Assembly: GCF_013426205.1 (NCBI RefSeq)
Contig: NC_089423.1
Location: 6,510,001 to 6,574,000, forward strand
DNA: 64,000 bases
Direction: 5' to 3'
Source: Metarhizium brunneum
Lineage: Eukaryota; Ascomycota; Sordariomycetes; Hypocreales; Clavicipitaceae
The first letter of the stretch is position 1. Each line of letters opens with the position of its first letter. The notes beneath the pieces are model-generated. The model was not told where the DNA came from. It did no database searches and saw only the letters and a list, made by a program, of their open reading frames with translations. Made by a program: the position numbers and the translations under genes. This document shows, piece after piece, positions 32,407 to 43,983 of this stretch.

Positions 32407-35400
32407 TTAGTGAAACATGACTCTCCGGTCTCTTGCTTCCATGCGTCTCGCCTCGCCTAGAATAAGTGCAAACAGTCTCTTGGCCAAGATGTCTGCGTCC
32501 CAACCCCCCACCTCTGCCTTGAACGCATCCACGACATCTAAATGCCACCTGTCGAGGGTCATCGCCTCGCCGTGGCTCTTAACCGTTTTCCCGAGATAGT
32601 TGTCCGCTCCACGGGTGTAATTTACAGGAAATGGCGATGACCGACGATACTGCAACAGTTGGTCCAGCAGGAGCCAGTGCCGGCGGGACCAGGTTGTTTG
32701 GGACAAGGGTTCAGGGGGAGGAGGCTTGGTGAGAGGCGGTGCGTCGTCCATGGAGATATCGTCCATGGAGGCGTTTTCCTTGTCGACTTGGACAATGGAC
32801 TGAGGGGGTGGAGGAGCAAAGAAGTCCTGGGAGAGGATGGAGTTGGATTGTGCTGAGCGGTTATCCAGGCGGGCTTTCGCTTGCTCGGCTGGTGAGAGGA
32901 CGGAGCTGGTGAATTCGACCACACGGCCCGGTGTACGGGGCTTGAGGGGAGACCGGAGACTGGACTTTGTCGGAGACGCGTTCTTGGGTGGCAAGGGACG
33001 GAGAAGAGGGCGCTGGAAGTCGGAAGAGGCTTCACTTGCGTTGGACGTTTGTTGTGTCCATCTGTGGATGTCTGCGTGGGAGAGCTGCATCCTGGGAGGG
33101 GTGACGGCCGCAGTGGAATTGGAAGAGGAATGGAAGAACGAGTTGCTTGCTTGTCCCGGTCGAGGGGTAAAGTTTTGCTTCTGGGCGATGGTGGGCATTG
33201 GGACTTGCTCTGGCGTCGTAGGAGAGGATGGCCTTTCAGCGTCGGCCTTCGGCTGCTGCTGCTGCTGCTGCTGCTCAGGAGATTCTTCCTGCAGTTCAAG
33301 CGGGGACGACGGCTGTTTGCGCCGCGCTGGCGAGAATATACTGCTTCTGTTGCTACTGCCGGGCCGGAAATCCTTTTGAGGAATTTGCGGAAACATGGAG
33401 CTTGTGGGGACAACAGGAGGAGCCTGTCCGGCCATCGACATGGGAGGATTTGCTGGTTGAACCGTCGATTGCGTTCTTGCTGGCATGAGCTTTTGAGCCA
33501 GCATGCCCGGGATTGCTGCTGGAGACGAGAAAAACGAAGAAAGATCGAACTTGCTAGCCTTGGCGGCTGATTCGGAAGCGTTGGCCGCTCTCTTGGCTTC
33601 AGCCTCTTCCTTCTGGCTTTGAGCAAGACGAGAGTATTCATCTGGAGAGCTGGACTGGGGAGGTTGATCAGGGATGGCACTCGGCTCCTCTGTGAGATGA
33701 GATAGATCTGGCACTGCCTGTGAAATCATCCTTGAGATTGCTGGTCGATGAACACTCCTCTTCGTCCAAGGACTTGGAATAGCTCCCCGGCGATTGCTGC
33801 TTGTTGGAACACGCTTGCCAAAGGGCCGTTGCCTAACAGAGCGAGGCGTTTCTCGCTGTGCCTCCAGTTCCCAAATATCAGTCTCATCATCTGACGCATC
33901 CTGCTCTGCCTCTGGCTCCTCGACCACTGGCGTGGATTCTCGAGGCGGCTCAGCCACGGTAGCTTGAACCAGAGGAGCATCAACCTGCCCAGCGGAACGA
34001 GGTTCCTCGATCTTGGCGCTCAATTCTGGCAATCTAGCAGCCTCTCGCAGAGAATTATCTCCCCGCAAACTTGGGCTAATCGGCCCCTCTCTCTCAACCC
34101 AGCTCATAACCCCATCGCTTGGGGGTGTAATACGCATCGAGCTTGCCGATGAATGTCTCGATGGCGACCCATCTGATCTGTTCCGTTCCACGGATGGTTC
34201 TTTGCTGCGTCGAACCGGACTTAGAAAACTAGGATATCTTGCGCTTCTCAATGCAGAATCAGAAGTCTCCTGTTGTGCTTGGTTGTCTATTTCGATTCTA
34301 GTTGGGACCGCGCTACGGCCCTGCAAGGGACTTCCACTCATTCGACGACTCGTCTGACTGTCTCTTGAACCACTCCACGAATCCTTACTGCCAGAACTCC
34401 TGAATGGGCTTCCGAGTTGCTTCTCACGCCCTTCAGGAGATGGGGGATCTGAGGTGATGCTCTGGAGTACCCGCCCCGCTCGTATAATTGTAGAGAGATG
34501 GGGCCGTACCATTTTGTCCGACGAAGTCTCGTGCTGCAGTGATGCAGGCTCTTGAACCGGTGACGAGATTTGCTGCGGAGGAGTCGCATCCACGGAACGT
34601 CGAGTACTTTCATCCAGTGATGGCTCTTGTTGAGCCTCTGGGACGAAGAGTTCGCCCTCTGGGTTTTTCTCGTACACAGGCACCTCATCCTCCATTTGTT
34701 GATCCTCTTCCATTTCTTGATCCTCTTCCTCTTCAGGCATCTCTTCCTCTTCAGGCATCTCTTCCTCTTCAGGCATCTCTTCCTCTTCAGACACCTCTTC
34801 CACTTCGGGAACCTCTTCCTCCCCAAGGTCTTCAATTTCCTGGGGTTGCTCAACGGTGGCGCGAAGAGTCTCTCTGAAATGGCCAGGTGATATAGACGAA
34901 GATCGAAGACTAGACGGGGGCCGTGAGCCCCGGGCTGATTTTCCTGCAACATCATCTGCTGTCTGAAGCTCAGCCTGTGGCGGCGTATCATCAGGAGTCG
35001 GTAAGCGCGAAGGGCTAGACTGAAGCGCCGCGCTGGCAATTGCGGCGGCAACCAAAGCAGGCTCGTCCACAACTTCATAGTCTTCATCTTCATTTACCTC
35101 ATCAGCCATCTCTTCATCAGCGTCCTCTTGATCCTCCTCATCCAACTGAGATGAAGCAACCATGTCTTCCGTGCGGTCTAGTTCCTCGTCCTCGTCAGCA
35201 TCAGCCGTCTGATCCATAACTGCCGACCCCTGCTCTGTTTCCAGTTCAGCTAGCTCAGCGTCATCCAGCTCATCCTCGTCATATTCATACTCTCCGTCCC
35301 GCCGTTCATTCGTATTTGCTTTCAAAGGCAGGGCTTGAACCTGCTCTGGCACAGACTCGGGATGTAACTTTAACTTCTCATCCAGAACTAGATCGTACTC

Positions 35401-37590
35401 TCCCACTTCTTCTTCGCTCTCACTTTCTTGCAACATGTCTTGCCTCGATGTCACTTCTTCGTCATGATCGTGGTCTAGTTCAACCCCGATTTCTTCTGTT
35501 TGATCGTCTTCTCCAAATTCTTCGACACCTTCGCCTTCGGGTTCATCCACTTCCTGCGACTCGTCTACTTGCTGTTCCATGATCTGCTGAGGAGGCTCGA
35601 AGCTTCGAATATGTTCTTCTCCCTGCCCTATAGCCGCTTCTGTCATTTTGACAGGCTCATCGACTTGTTGCTGGTCTTCATCAGGCGCTACCGCATCGTC
35701 ATCCTCGTCCACCATTCGTACTTGATCTATTTCATCTTCCAAATCGTCGTAGGAAACACTTGCTTGTGGCCGTCGCGGAGTAGCAGCCGTGAGCACAGCT
35801 TCTGGGATCTCAGAAAAGGAATCCTCATATGACTTAGAGACCTCTTCCTCTAGACGGTCCGCACTTCGCAGTCGACGATCAGACCATGGTGATGAGAGAA
35901 GCTTATCAGTCTGCTTGGTTTGTGCAGGAGACTCTGCAGTTTGCAATGCGTTCTGTTTCAAAACCCGATGCCGAAGCGGTGACGAATTAGTAGACTTTCG
36001 AGGACTGCGTGACCATCTTGGGCTTGGCCTGTTCGGCGACGGCGATTGAAGGATTGGGGTTGCGCTTCTCTCTGGTACCTCCTCGCCAACCAGCTCCCTC
36101 TCAACTAGCGGCTCCTCCATTGCCAATTCCTCCCCTGGCTGTGGCTCAGCTGGCTCAATAGTATCTACCACATCATTATCTTCTTCGGGATCGTCACGAT
36201 CAGCCTGTCGGAGGGATTCCAAGGTGTTGTTGATGATGAGATTGGTCTCATCGCCTAGCTCCTCGTGCACAACCGGATGCACAGAGCTGTTAAACTCGGC
36301 TTGCAAGGAGGGTATTGAGTCCATGAATATCATGCTGAAGTCCTCGCCTTGCGCAATAGTGTCATAACCAGCCGGAGCGGCAGTTGCGGCGGGGTCTTCA
36401 TCCTCAAGCGGCTCATCAATCGAAGATCGATCACTGGCGGCTGCTCCCGCATCTGCGTATCCATAGTCACCGTAATAGCCCTCTTGAGAAGTCTCAAACC
36501 GATCCAGTTGTGGTTCTGTATAGGTAGTCAGCGGGAAGCGAGGCGACGACTCGGGTATCACATCTTTTCGTGTTCGGGCTGAAGCGCGTTGAGTGGCCTC
36601 ATTCGAAGCGCTTCCTATCCAAATGTCTGAATCGGGCTCAGCAACAGCTGGCGCAAAGTTGGGTGACGGGGATGATGGCACAGCAGGGGCCGGAGGAGGA
36701 GCAGGCGCAGGATCCGGCGCGTTGAGAGATCCATCATCCGTCGACTCCGAAGGTGCCCTCACGAGGTCCACCTCGTCTTCGCTCGTAACGGGTGGCAGCT
36801 GCGTTGTGTCAAGATTGATGTCCCCAACTTCATCGGCAAGTTCCAGCAGTTCATCCGGTGCTAGTGCCTGACGCCTCCGCCTCCCCCTCCTTGCTGTAGA
36901 AGGCCGTGGTGTGATATCTGTTCCAAGTTCGCTCGAAGGAGCCGGCCTCGAAGTCTTGCGCGGGCGCAAATTGCGTCGTCGCGGTGTTGGTGTGGTCTGC
37001 ACGTTGGCCTCTTCACTAGCCTCTGAAGACGGCTCCTCGCCATCTGTGCTGGCTAATGTTCGCAGGCGCCTAGGTGTTCTCCTCACAGGAGTACCTGCGC
37101 GCCTTTTCGTGCCCGCGCTGGGCATTGGGGTTCCATTCGATTTTCGTTGCCGGCCTCGTGCTTTCGGGGTTGTCGCGTCATCGCCGTCTTCTTCTATTGA
37201 CTCCCGCAGAGGAACAGTTGTTGTGGTGGTTCGTCCTCTTAGCCGCCGCGCAGGTGTTGACAACGTGGAAATAGGCGATTGAAACAACTTGCGCTTGGCA
37301 TTGCTCCCAATACTGATATCCTCTTGCTGTCCATCCGTCTCAACCGTGACAAGCAGCCGCTGTGGCGACATCCGATCGCCAACTTGCAATTCAAACATTT
37401 GTTTTCTAGGCGAACTGCCGAGAGCTAGGAACCTTTGCGACGACTGACTTCGCGTGACACGGCGAGCCACGGAGGAGGGGGGTACTGAGGCGAGCTCTGC
37501 CATCGTCGAATCGTTGAGAGGATCCGGCGATGACATGATGTGGCGCTCAGCCTTTGCAACGAATTCTTGACCGCTCAGCCGGAGCGACAA
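32407..37590 (-). CDS. Large acidic low-complexity nuclear protein with AT-hook-like motifs
   Basis: A single exon of 1,727 residues. Met19 (MSSPDPLND, 37536) is a likely alternative start. The N-terminal third carries basic patches of AT-hook type (KARGRQRKS, RRGRRRRQ, ARRLRGRTT). The middle is very acidic, with Glu/Asp/Gln runs and a tandem six-residue repeat EEEMPE. Later comes a polyglutamine run (residues encoded near 33258-33282). The C-terminal about 100 residues look folded and are the only well-ordered part (WSRRHWLLLDQLLQYRRSSPFP, DRWHLDVVDAFKAEVGGWDADILAKRLFALILGEARRMEARDRRVMF). Proteins of this build are annotated in other filamentous fungi as AT DNA-binding proteins; function is unknown to me. 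Nuclear location is inferred. Confidence 0.85.
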   Translation of the reverse strand: MSLRLSGQEFVAKAERHIMSSPDPLNDSTMAELASVPPSSVARRVTRSQSSQRFLALGSSPRKQMFELQVGDRMSPQRLLVTVETDGQQEDISIGSNAKRKLFQSPISTLSTPARRLRGRTTTTTVPLRESIEEDGDDATTPKARGRQRKSNGTPMPSAGTKRRAGTPVRRTPRRLRTLASTDGEEPSSEASEEANVQTTPTPRRRNLRPRKTSRPAPSSELGTDITPRPSTARRGRRRRQALAPDELLELADEVGDINLDTTQLPPVTSEDEVDLVRAPSESTDDGSLNAPDPAPAPPPAPAVPSSPSPNFAPAVAEPDSDIWIGSASNEATQRASARTRKDVIPESSPRFPLTTYTEPQLDRFETSQEGYYGDYGYADAGAAASDRSSIDEPLEDEDPAATAAPAGYDTIAQGEDFSMIFMDSIPSLQAEFNSSVHPVVHEELGDETNLIINNTLESLRQADRDDPEEDNDVVDTIEPAEPQPGEELAMEEPLVERELVGEEVPERSATPILQSPSPNRPSPRWSRSPRKSTNSSPLRHRVLKQNALQTAESPAQTKQTDKLLSSPWSDRRLRSADRLEEEVSKSYEDSFSEIPEAVLTAATPRRPQASVSYDDLEDEIDQVRMVDEDDDAVAPDEDQQQVDEPVKMTEAAIGQGEEHIRSFEPPQQIMEQQVDESQEVDEPEGEGVEEFGEDDQTEEIGVELDHDHDEEVTSRQDMLQESESEEEVGEYDLVLDEKLKLHPESVPEQVQALPLKANTNERRDGEYEYDEDELDDAELAELETEQGSAVMDQTADADEDEELDRTEDMVASSQLDEEDQEDADEEMADEVNEDEDYEVVDEPALVAAAIASAALQSSPSRLPTPDDTPPQAELQTADDVAGKSARGSRPPSSLRSSSISPGHFRETLRATVEQPQEIEDLGEEEVPEVEEVSEEEEMPEEEEMPEEEEMPEEEEDQEMEEDQQMEDEVPVYEKNPEGELFVPEAQQEPSLDESTRRSVDATPPQQISSPVQEPASLQHETSSDKMVRPHLSTIIRAGRVLQSITSDPPSPEGREKQLGSPFRSSGSKDSWSGSRDSQTSRRMSGSPLQGRSAVPTRIEIDNQAQQETSDSALRSARYPSFLSPVRRSKEPSVERNRSDGSPSRHSSASSMRITPPSDGVMSWVEREGPISPSLRGDNSLREAARLPELSAKIEEPRSAGQVDAPLVQATVAEPPRESTPVVEEPEAEQDASDDETDIWELEAQRETPRSVRQRPFGKRVPTSSNRRGAIPSPWTKRSVHRPAISRMISQAVPDLSHLTEEPSAIPDQPPQSSSPDEYSRLAQSQKEEAEAKRAANASESAAKASKFDLSSFFSSPAAIPGMLAQKLMPARTQSTVQPANPPMSMAGQAPPVVPTSSMFPQIPQKDFRPGSSNRSSIFSPARRKQPSSPLELQEESPEQQQQQQQPKADAERPSSPTTPEQVPMPTIAQKQNFTPRPGQASNSFFHSSSNSTAAVTPPRMQLSHADIHRWTQQTSNASEASSDFQRPLLRPLPPKNASPTKSSLRSPLKPRTPGRVVEFTSSVLSPAEQAKARLDNRSAQSNSILSQDFFAPPPPQSIVQVDKENASMDDISMDDAPPLTKPPPPEPLSQTTWSRRHWLLLDQLLQYRRSSPFPVNYTRGADNYLGKTVKSHGEAMTLDRWHLDVVDAFKAEVGGWDADILAKRLFALILGEARRMEARDRRVMFH
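33257..33283. repeat. Polyglutamine-coding trinucleotide run
   Basis: About eight GCTGCT units on the plus strand encode a Gln run in the AT-hook-like protein. It could vary in length between strains. Confidence 0.9.
34724..34800. repeat. 18-base tandem repeat inside coding sequence
   Basis: Four near-identical 18-base units (CTCTTCCTCTTCAGGCAT) encode successive EEEMPE units of the AT-hook-like protein. The frame is kept because the unit is a multiple of three. Confidence 0.88.
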
Positions 37591-38276
37591 TGCTGCTTTT
37601 GTGTGTATGATTCAAATTCTGGGTTCACTGGTTGGTGTCGGCTCTCAACCGTGGGTGCTGAAGGGCTGCGCATGGAATGCAAGCCCACCGCTTCATGGAC
37701 GATTAACGTGGAGCGTGCCCAAGTCGTGGATGGGCATGTCTTGACTCGCTGCGTGAATGGCGGTGGTCTTGCCAATTTTGTTTACTTCATTCCCTGTCGG
37801 GACTAGCGGCAGCCAGGGTCCCGTCCTGTCACTGTGACCGCGCAATTATGGTTCTTCCGGAGACCTCTGTCACAGGCAAAGGCGTCTGGTACGCCCACTC
37901 TGGTCACATGCATCAAAACCCCAGTGCAGCGACCACAGGCACCGGCTGACGGCGTGCTGTGCAGACTACGGGACGCTACGGAAGCATGACTTCATTTCGG
38001 CCCTCCGCAAAGCGACGGTGGGTCCTGGGGTTGCTCCTGCCTCGCTCGATGTGCAATGCACTCTTGCCCTTCGGCATCAGCCTACCAGAGAGTACCTCGG
38101 CTCGTTACTACCAGCAGCCGTTGCATGGCGTCGCTTCGCTTTCAGATCTTTTTTGACTTAAACTCCCTGCTGGCCTTCAGAGACGTTTTAGGATTTTTTA
38201 AAGCCAATTTCTTGTAATATAATATCTGGACTCGTTCCTTTTGTTCCTCCAACCCCCGGCCCCCCAGAATAATAAA
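37591..38276. other. Divergent promoter region
   Basis: About 690 bases between the AT-hook-like gene and the peroxisomal carrier gene. No gene. The leader of the carrier gene is C-rich just before its start (CCCCCGGCCCCCCAG). Confidence 0.45.
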
Positions 38277-39339
38277 ATGGCTGCCAAAGCCCCGGTCCCT
38301 CAGAATGACAACGTCGCTCACGCCCTCGCTGGCGCCGGCGGCGGCATCCTGTCCATGGTGTTGACGTATGAGAATCACACATTTACCAATTGAATGCGCG
38401 CGGGAATGCTTACCTGACTTTTGCGACCTACAGCTATCCTCTCATTACCCTCTCCACCCGCGCTCAGGTCGAGTCCAAAAAGGCCGAGAGCAAGTTCATC
38501 GACGCCGTCCAGAAGATTGTCGCGCGCGAGGGGATTCCCGGACTGTATGCGGGCATCAATTCGGCGCTCTTTGGCATCAGCGTCACCAACTTTGTCTACT
38601 ACTACTGGTATGAGTGGACCCGGGCCTTCTTCGAGAAGGCCGCCGCCACGGCTGGCCGCGCCAGCAAGAAGCTCACCACTGTTGAGTCCATGATTGCCGG
38701 CGCCATCGCCGGCTCTGCCACCGTCATCATCACCAACCCCATCTGGGTTGTCAACACTCGCGTCACCACGCGCCAGCAGAACTCCGAGGCCGACCTGGAG
38801 TCTGGCAAGCCTGCCAGGAAGCCCACAACCTTGGGCACGCTGATGGCCCTCCTTAAGAACGAGGGTCCCCAGGCTCTCTTCTCCGGCGTCCTGCCGGCGT
38901 TGGTCCTGGTCATCAACCCCATTCTTCAGTATACGCTCTTCGAGCAGATGAAGAACTATGTCGAAAAGAGAAGAAAGGTCACGCCCACAGTGGCCTTCTT
39001 CCTCGGTGCCCTTGGCAAGCTCTTCGCCACGTCGGTGACGTACCCCTACATTACTGTCAAGAGCCAGATGCACGTTGCTGGTAGCCATAGCAATAAGAAG
39101 GAGGGCATGACCGAAGCTCTGCGCAGAGTGATCCGGGAGGAGGGATACGCCGGTCTGTACAAGGGTATGTGGTTTCCCGCTTCTTCTACTTCATCTGGTA
39201 TGAGCGCAACAGCTAACGTGGTGACTCAGGCATTGGTCCCAAGGTCACCCAGAGTGTCTTGACTGCCGCTCTCTTGTTCGCCTTCAAGGATGCGCTGTAT
39301 GAGCAGACTGTTCGCCTTCGTCAAAGCCGCAAGGCTTAA
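38277..39339 (+). CDS. Peroxisomal adenine nucleotide carrier (Pmp47/Ant1-like, SLC25A17 type)
   Basis: Three exons (38277-38365, 38434-39164, 39230-39339) give 309 residues with six predicted membrane segments in three mitochondrial-carrier repeats. The repeat signatures are TYPLITLSTRAQVE, then TNPIWVVNTRVTTRQQ and TYPYITVKSQMH. The second, with WVVNTR, is diagnostic of the Pmp47/SLC25A17 group. These exchange ATP for AMP (or CoA-type nucleotides) across the peroxisomal membrane to supply fatty-acid activation. There is no mitochondrial presequence. In the window it is the second gene tied to peroxisomal fatty-acid handling, after the Atg37-like gene. Confidence 0.93.
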
Positions 39340-39731
39340 ATCACTTCTTAGACTGCCGATGCTAGTCAATGCGAAAGTGGAGCCAAAAGGAACGGCTCTC
39401 TGTCAGAGAGCGCATTACAAGTCAGCCTCCTGTGAAGTGTGTTTTACTTGTTCACAAGAGGAATAAACTCAAGCAAGAAAAGTCGGTCGCCAGCTGTGGC
39501 ACCTTTGTGCCTTGATGCGTGACGAGGAGATGTTGGAAACAAACAAGGGTGAATTAAAAAAAAAAAAAAAAGGAAAAGAACAGACAAAGAAATACCATCA
39601 TGAGGGGAGAAAGGAAGAGATGAACATACGAGAGCTTGATACCAGAAAAATATCTGTACCACCAGGATTGTAGTAGACGGATCCATTATCAATTTACTTC
39701 ATTAAAAACTCATCTTAGCCCAATTCATCGC
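39340..39731. other. Convergent intergenic region
   Basis: 3' flanks of the carrier and mak10 genes, with a 17-A run near 39556. No gene. Confidence 0.45.
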
Positions 39732-42378
39732 TTAGTTACCCATCTCCATTGTCACAACTGGAACGATCCTCGGTACAATCCACCACTCGTGATACGCCTT
39801 ATCTGGAGTCGGTACCGTCGCCGTGACATGCAGCACATCACCCGTGCCATTTTCGCCAACTGTACGCCGCAACGCCTTTTGCAGACTGGAAATTGCAACT
39901 CCCGCAGCTATACACGCCTTCAGTGCGCCTTTCACCGAGGTAGTCCATGCTTCGTGTGATCCTACAGAAAAACTATCCTCTGCCGAGTACTTGCTAAGTG
40001 TTTCAAAGCCTCTCTTTGCACCTGTCGCTGCGCGTTCGGCGTATTCGAGAAGTTCTTCTGTGCTAGTATCCGGCTGCTTTGTGCCGAGAGTAAATTCTTC
40101 AAAGCTGGGGAGAGAGGGCAAGCCGATGGAAGCGAATGGTCGCATGCGGAGATCGTAGCGTAGCTGGTCGTTGCTGTATGGGCGTGGGGGCGGTTTGACG
40201 ATTGCGTAGCGGTTCAGGACAGTGTATATGCAGCTGAGGGCATCGGAGAGCTCCCAGGTCACTGCTGCTTGCAGCAAAGAAAGTCTCATGTACGCAAGAG
40301 ATCGTTGAAGCTGGGCCTCTTGGCTCGGGTCGATGGTGTGTAAGGATCGAACCGTAGTAGCCTGACGCACAACGAATGTCTTGATTCTTTCGGTGTGTTG
40401 GAGGCGGGATTTTGCCAGGTAGTTCAAGTACCAGTACATTCCAGCCAGCTCATCTGCCTGATAGACCTCAAGCTCGAAGCCTAGCTGGACAATGGCCTCC
40501 ATTTGTTGCAGCTTATATAGATACGTCCACGATGACAAAGGTAGGGAGTAAGTTTCAACAGGGCTGAGGCCCAACGTAGATCGCTGCAGCAGTGGCGGCT
40601 CTTTAGTCTTGATCTGCAGGATTTGGTCAATGTCCTCAGCGTCGACTTGCAGATTCTCCCAGTCTCGAATCAAGTGGCACAGAGTTCGACGGACGCGACA
40701 TCTGTTTTGGCAGGCGGTTCTGAAAATGTCGAGGAATGGTTGCGCGGCTTTTTGACGGAAGAGCTCCATTTGTTGGGACATGACGAAACGAGGATCATGG
40801 ACGGCTTCGATCTCGTCATTATCCCTGTCAAGGAACGTGTTTGCGGGGAGGGTGATAATGGAGAGGTCGTCGTCGAGGAGTTGGCGAATGCTCATAGAGC
40901 CCAGAATCTCCATAGCGTTGAAGAGGAATGTTTGTAGAAGGGTTCGCACGTAAACCATTGGTTGAGGTTTCTTTGATTGAAAGGTATACACGAAGTTCTA
41001 ACAATGTTAGATGTGTCTTGTAGTGAGAGAGGGGAATAATGTCTTACCTGAAGGCATTGCGAATTAGTATATTCTAGGACACCAATGACATCGAGGCCGT
41101 CCTTAAGCAATCGCGATAGATGGTTAAACGCATCATCAAACTTGAGCTGAACAATTGGTCGCGGCGGCATAGTACTAGCCAATTTCCTCTGTAGTTTGGT
41201 GCTGAAAGCGTCCTCGACCGACTTAGTCAAGGAATGTGTCGAAGATATCCGAGGCAAGATAGCAATCGCCTCCTCCCATGGCAACCTCGCCTTGGGAAGA
41301 TTCTTCAAATACTGCGGCGATTCTGTAGCATCCAAAAAGATGTAACGCAGGTCCAAGCGACTCGTGAGTGCTTCAGAAACGCCGTCAGGTATCGAGCCCT
41401 TCAGAGATTCAACGGTCTCCCTTGCTGCTTTCAGTACATCTTTGACGTCTTGTGTGGGAAATTCAGTTAACAAAGTACGATTGTATGTATTAGGTACAAA
41501 GTCTTCCTCCTAGAGCTGTATTCAGTAGAAAGATCAAGTTGTAGTGAAGGGGGCAGCATACCTCGTAGAAGTGCTCAGACTTGATGCGTTCATTAACATG
41601 TCCACATGCTTTAAGCATTCCTAGGCAATAAGCCCGGAGAATATCAAGCATAGGCTCTTGATTCACATTCTGATGTCCATTCCTAATGAATTTTGCCTGT
41701 CGGATACTGCCAGGTGCAGGCATCAAAAGCGCGTCCACGTAAACACTGGTAAATATTGTTTGCGACAAGGGGTATCCCAAATGCCAGGACATCTTTGCAA
41801 CGATCATTATATCAGTCCGTATTCACATATTTACACCAACTTTCTCGTCGGTCCACTCACCTCATGGCACAACAGTTGATCCATTATACCAAGCACCTCC
41901 TCCGGAAGCAACGGTCGTGACACGTCATAGAGCACCTCAAATTCCTCCCCCGGCTGGACACATCCGCTGTCCATTTTAGGATCCATAATCTACCACAACC
42001 GTTAGTGAGATATCAATCGAATACGAGGTAACATAAATACCAACTTCCAGGGCGGCGACGGAGTCAAAAAGTGTGAAGAAGCCATCCTTGACTAGCTCGC
42101 CGGGTTCCAGCGCTACAACACATTCAGTCGCTGCACGATATTCTCCCACAAGGCCAGATACATACTTCTGACCGCTGCCGCAAAATTATCTGAAATGTCA
42201 GTGGCAATGATGCCCGCGGTCCTTAAGTTGGGTGGCGGCATGGGCGGCTCAGGACCGTGGCCGCCTAATGATAGTTGGGAGAGTTCTGCACGTGCCATTA
42301 GCAAAGACTACAGGTCATGGGATATGACAAAAAAAATTAAAATGTACCGTCTGCGGCGCCGATTCCATGATCGGCCAT
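39732..42378 (-). CDS. mak10: NatC N-terminal acetyltransferase auxiliary subunit Mak10/Naa35
   Basis: Seven exons (42378-42348, 42285-42166, 42112-42045, 41989-41861, 41792-41562, 41509-41048, 40997-39732) sum to 768 residues, all phases consistent. The Mak10 signature lies in exons 3-4: LEPGELVKDGFFTLFDSVAALEIMDPKMDSGC, then VSRPLLPEEVLGIMDQLLCHEMSWHLGYPLSQTIFTS. NatC acetylates Met-Leu/Ile/Phe/Trp N termini on the ribosome; Naa35 anchors the catalytic Naa30. The N-terminal exon encodes only MADHGIGAAD. A GTTGGT donor follows exon 3. The intron-dense 5' half and intron-free 3' half are typical of filamentous fungi. Confidence 0.95.
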
Positions 42379-42956
42379 CTCGAAGACACTACAGCCAAAA
42401 TGGCGGCATAGCTTAATAGCCTGGGATGTTGGTGTAGATATACAAATGTCGAGTTGTTGAGACGTCGTGGCTAGCTGGCACAAGGTCTGAGCCTCTGAGG
42501 TTCTCAAGTGGATGGGGCGAGGGGCTCCAGTGCGTGCGTGCGTGCGTGACACTAACCTTGGGAAAGAACCATCTGGCAATAAAGCACCATGACATCGCTC
42601 TTTTTTTTTACCCCCAGCACAGTTCAATTGCAGTACGTTATAATTTAGCAGTCGTGTTTTGACAACAGATTACTTCACTGATTGACCACAGGTTGGGCGT
42701 CTTGTCGCCGGTCCCATGCATACGGTTCGACAAAAACGCGCAAAATGCAAGTGATGCATACGAAATGTTCGCCATGTTGGATTGAAGTAGTCTAGCAATC
42801 GGTATGATACAGCGGCACTATTGCTTTTTGCAAGGAGCTCCAAGCACATCTTCGTGCCTCTCCAACAACTCCTGGGCCCCTATTCACCACTCTCGTCTGC
42901 GTCTTGCTCCGTCACAAGCCCGGTGCCCTTCTTCCATCTCGTCGGTATGCAGAAAA
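42379..42956. other. Intergenic, nothing recognised
   Basis: Promoter of mak10 and 3' flank of atp15, with a short GTGCGTGCGTGCGTG run at 42532. No gene. Confidence 0.45.
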
Positions 42957-43371
42957 TTAGGACGAAGCGCTCTCGGCCATGGCAGCAGCGTTGGCGGCTC
43001 CGAGGTCCTTGGCGTCACCCTGCTTGCCGTTCTGTTGCGGTAATTATCGGTTAGCTTCCCTCCAATTACCGCTTGCTCAAATTCGAAGTTCAGCAAACAC
43101 ATACCGACCACTTGGCAAAACGCAGGTCCATCTCGCCGCGACGCTCAGCGGCAATTCTCTGATCCTCCTTGAGGCTGCGGCGAACGGCGCGGGCCGCAAT
43201 GGCCAGGTAGCGGTTGTAGCTATTGAGGTCGTTATGTTAGCATCTTCGGTTCTCCGGCAGTAGCGCGCGTAAACATGGTGGCAGTCGCAATCGGTGCATC
43301 GGTGTGTGTGTCGGCAAGAAAGAGGGTCAATGGACATACGTCAAACCAGCGGCTTTCCACGCAGCAGTCAT
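42957..43371 (-). CDS. atp15: F1Fo ATP synthase epsilon subunit
   Basis: Three exons (43371-43340, 43219-43105, 43031-42957) give 73 residues. The sequence TAAWKAAGLTYNRYLAIAARAVRRSLKEDQRIAAERRGEMDLRFAKW is that of mitochondrial epsilon. This small subunit is part of the central stalk, contacting gamma and delta. The C-terminal exon adds a short Ala-rich tail (NGKQGDAKDLGAANAAAMAESASS). As usual for this subunit there is no cleavable presequence. It is divergent from the LtrA-like gene. Confidence 0.95.
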
Positions 43372-43983
43372 TTTGGCGGTATTGGAGAGGTGAGGTTATC
43401 GGGTATGTGATCAATGATGAGTGACTGGCAGCCGAATGTTTGCTCGAATTGATCGGGAGCATCCGGCCTGAGGCACCAAGTGAGTCGGGTCACGTGAAAA
43501 TTGTTTGTTTGAGCTTAAGCCTACAGCCAGGCCAGCCCGTTGCCATCCACTTTTGCTTGTCCCCACTCTCTGACTTTTAACGCCTAACGCCTAAAACCTT
43601 CCGAAGCCATGTTGCAATCCATCCAATACGGAGTTGTATATCAACACAGGGGACAGGGTAACACATGATTCACGCTAAAAAAGAGAAAAACCTTGTCGGT
43701 GCGAGTTGTATCGTAGTACAGCATACAATGTACATACATAGGGTCGAAACCAACACCAATGGCGGCAGTCGGACACTAGTCAGTGATGGGGCAGCAAATA
43801 AGCATCAACTTCAAATTTCTCTAGTAACAGAGGACCGTGCTAAATGCATTCTGGCTTGTCCTTTGCCCATATAAGACTCTTCCCTGTTTCTTCTCGTCAT
43901 TCTGTGTTTGTGCCTTTATTTCTTACTAGCTATCCTCGAGCAGTTGGCTAACCCTGTGAAACCACATCTACATCCCGATTCCC
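43372..43983. other. Divergent promoter, atp15 and LtrA-like gene
   Basis: About 610 bases, with CGCCTAACGCCTAAAACC near 43580. No gene seen. Confidence 0.45.
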
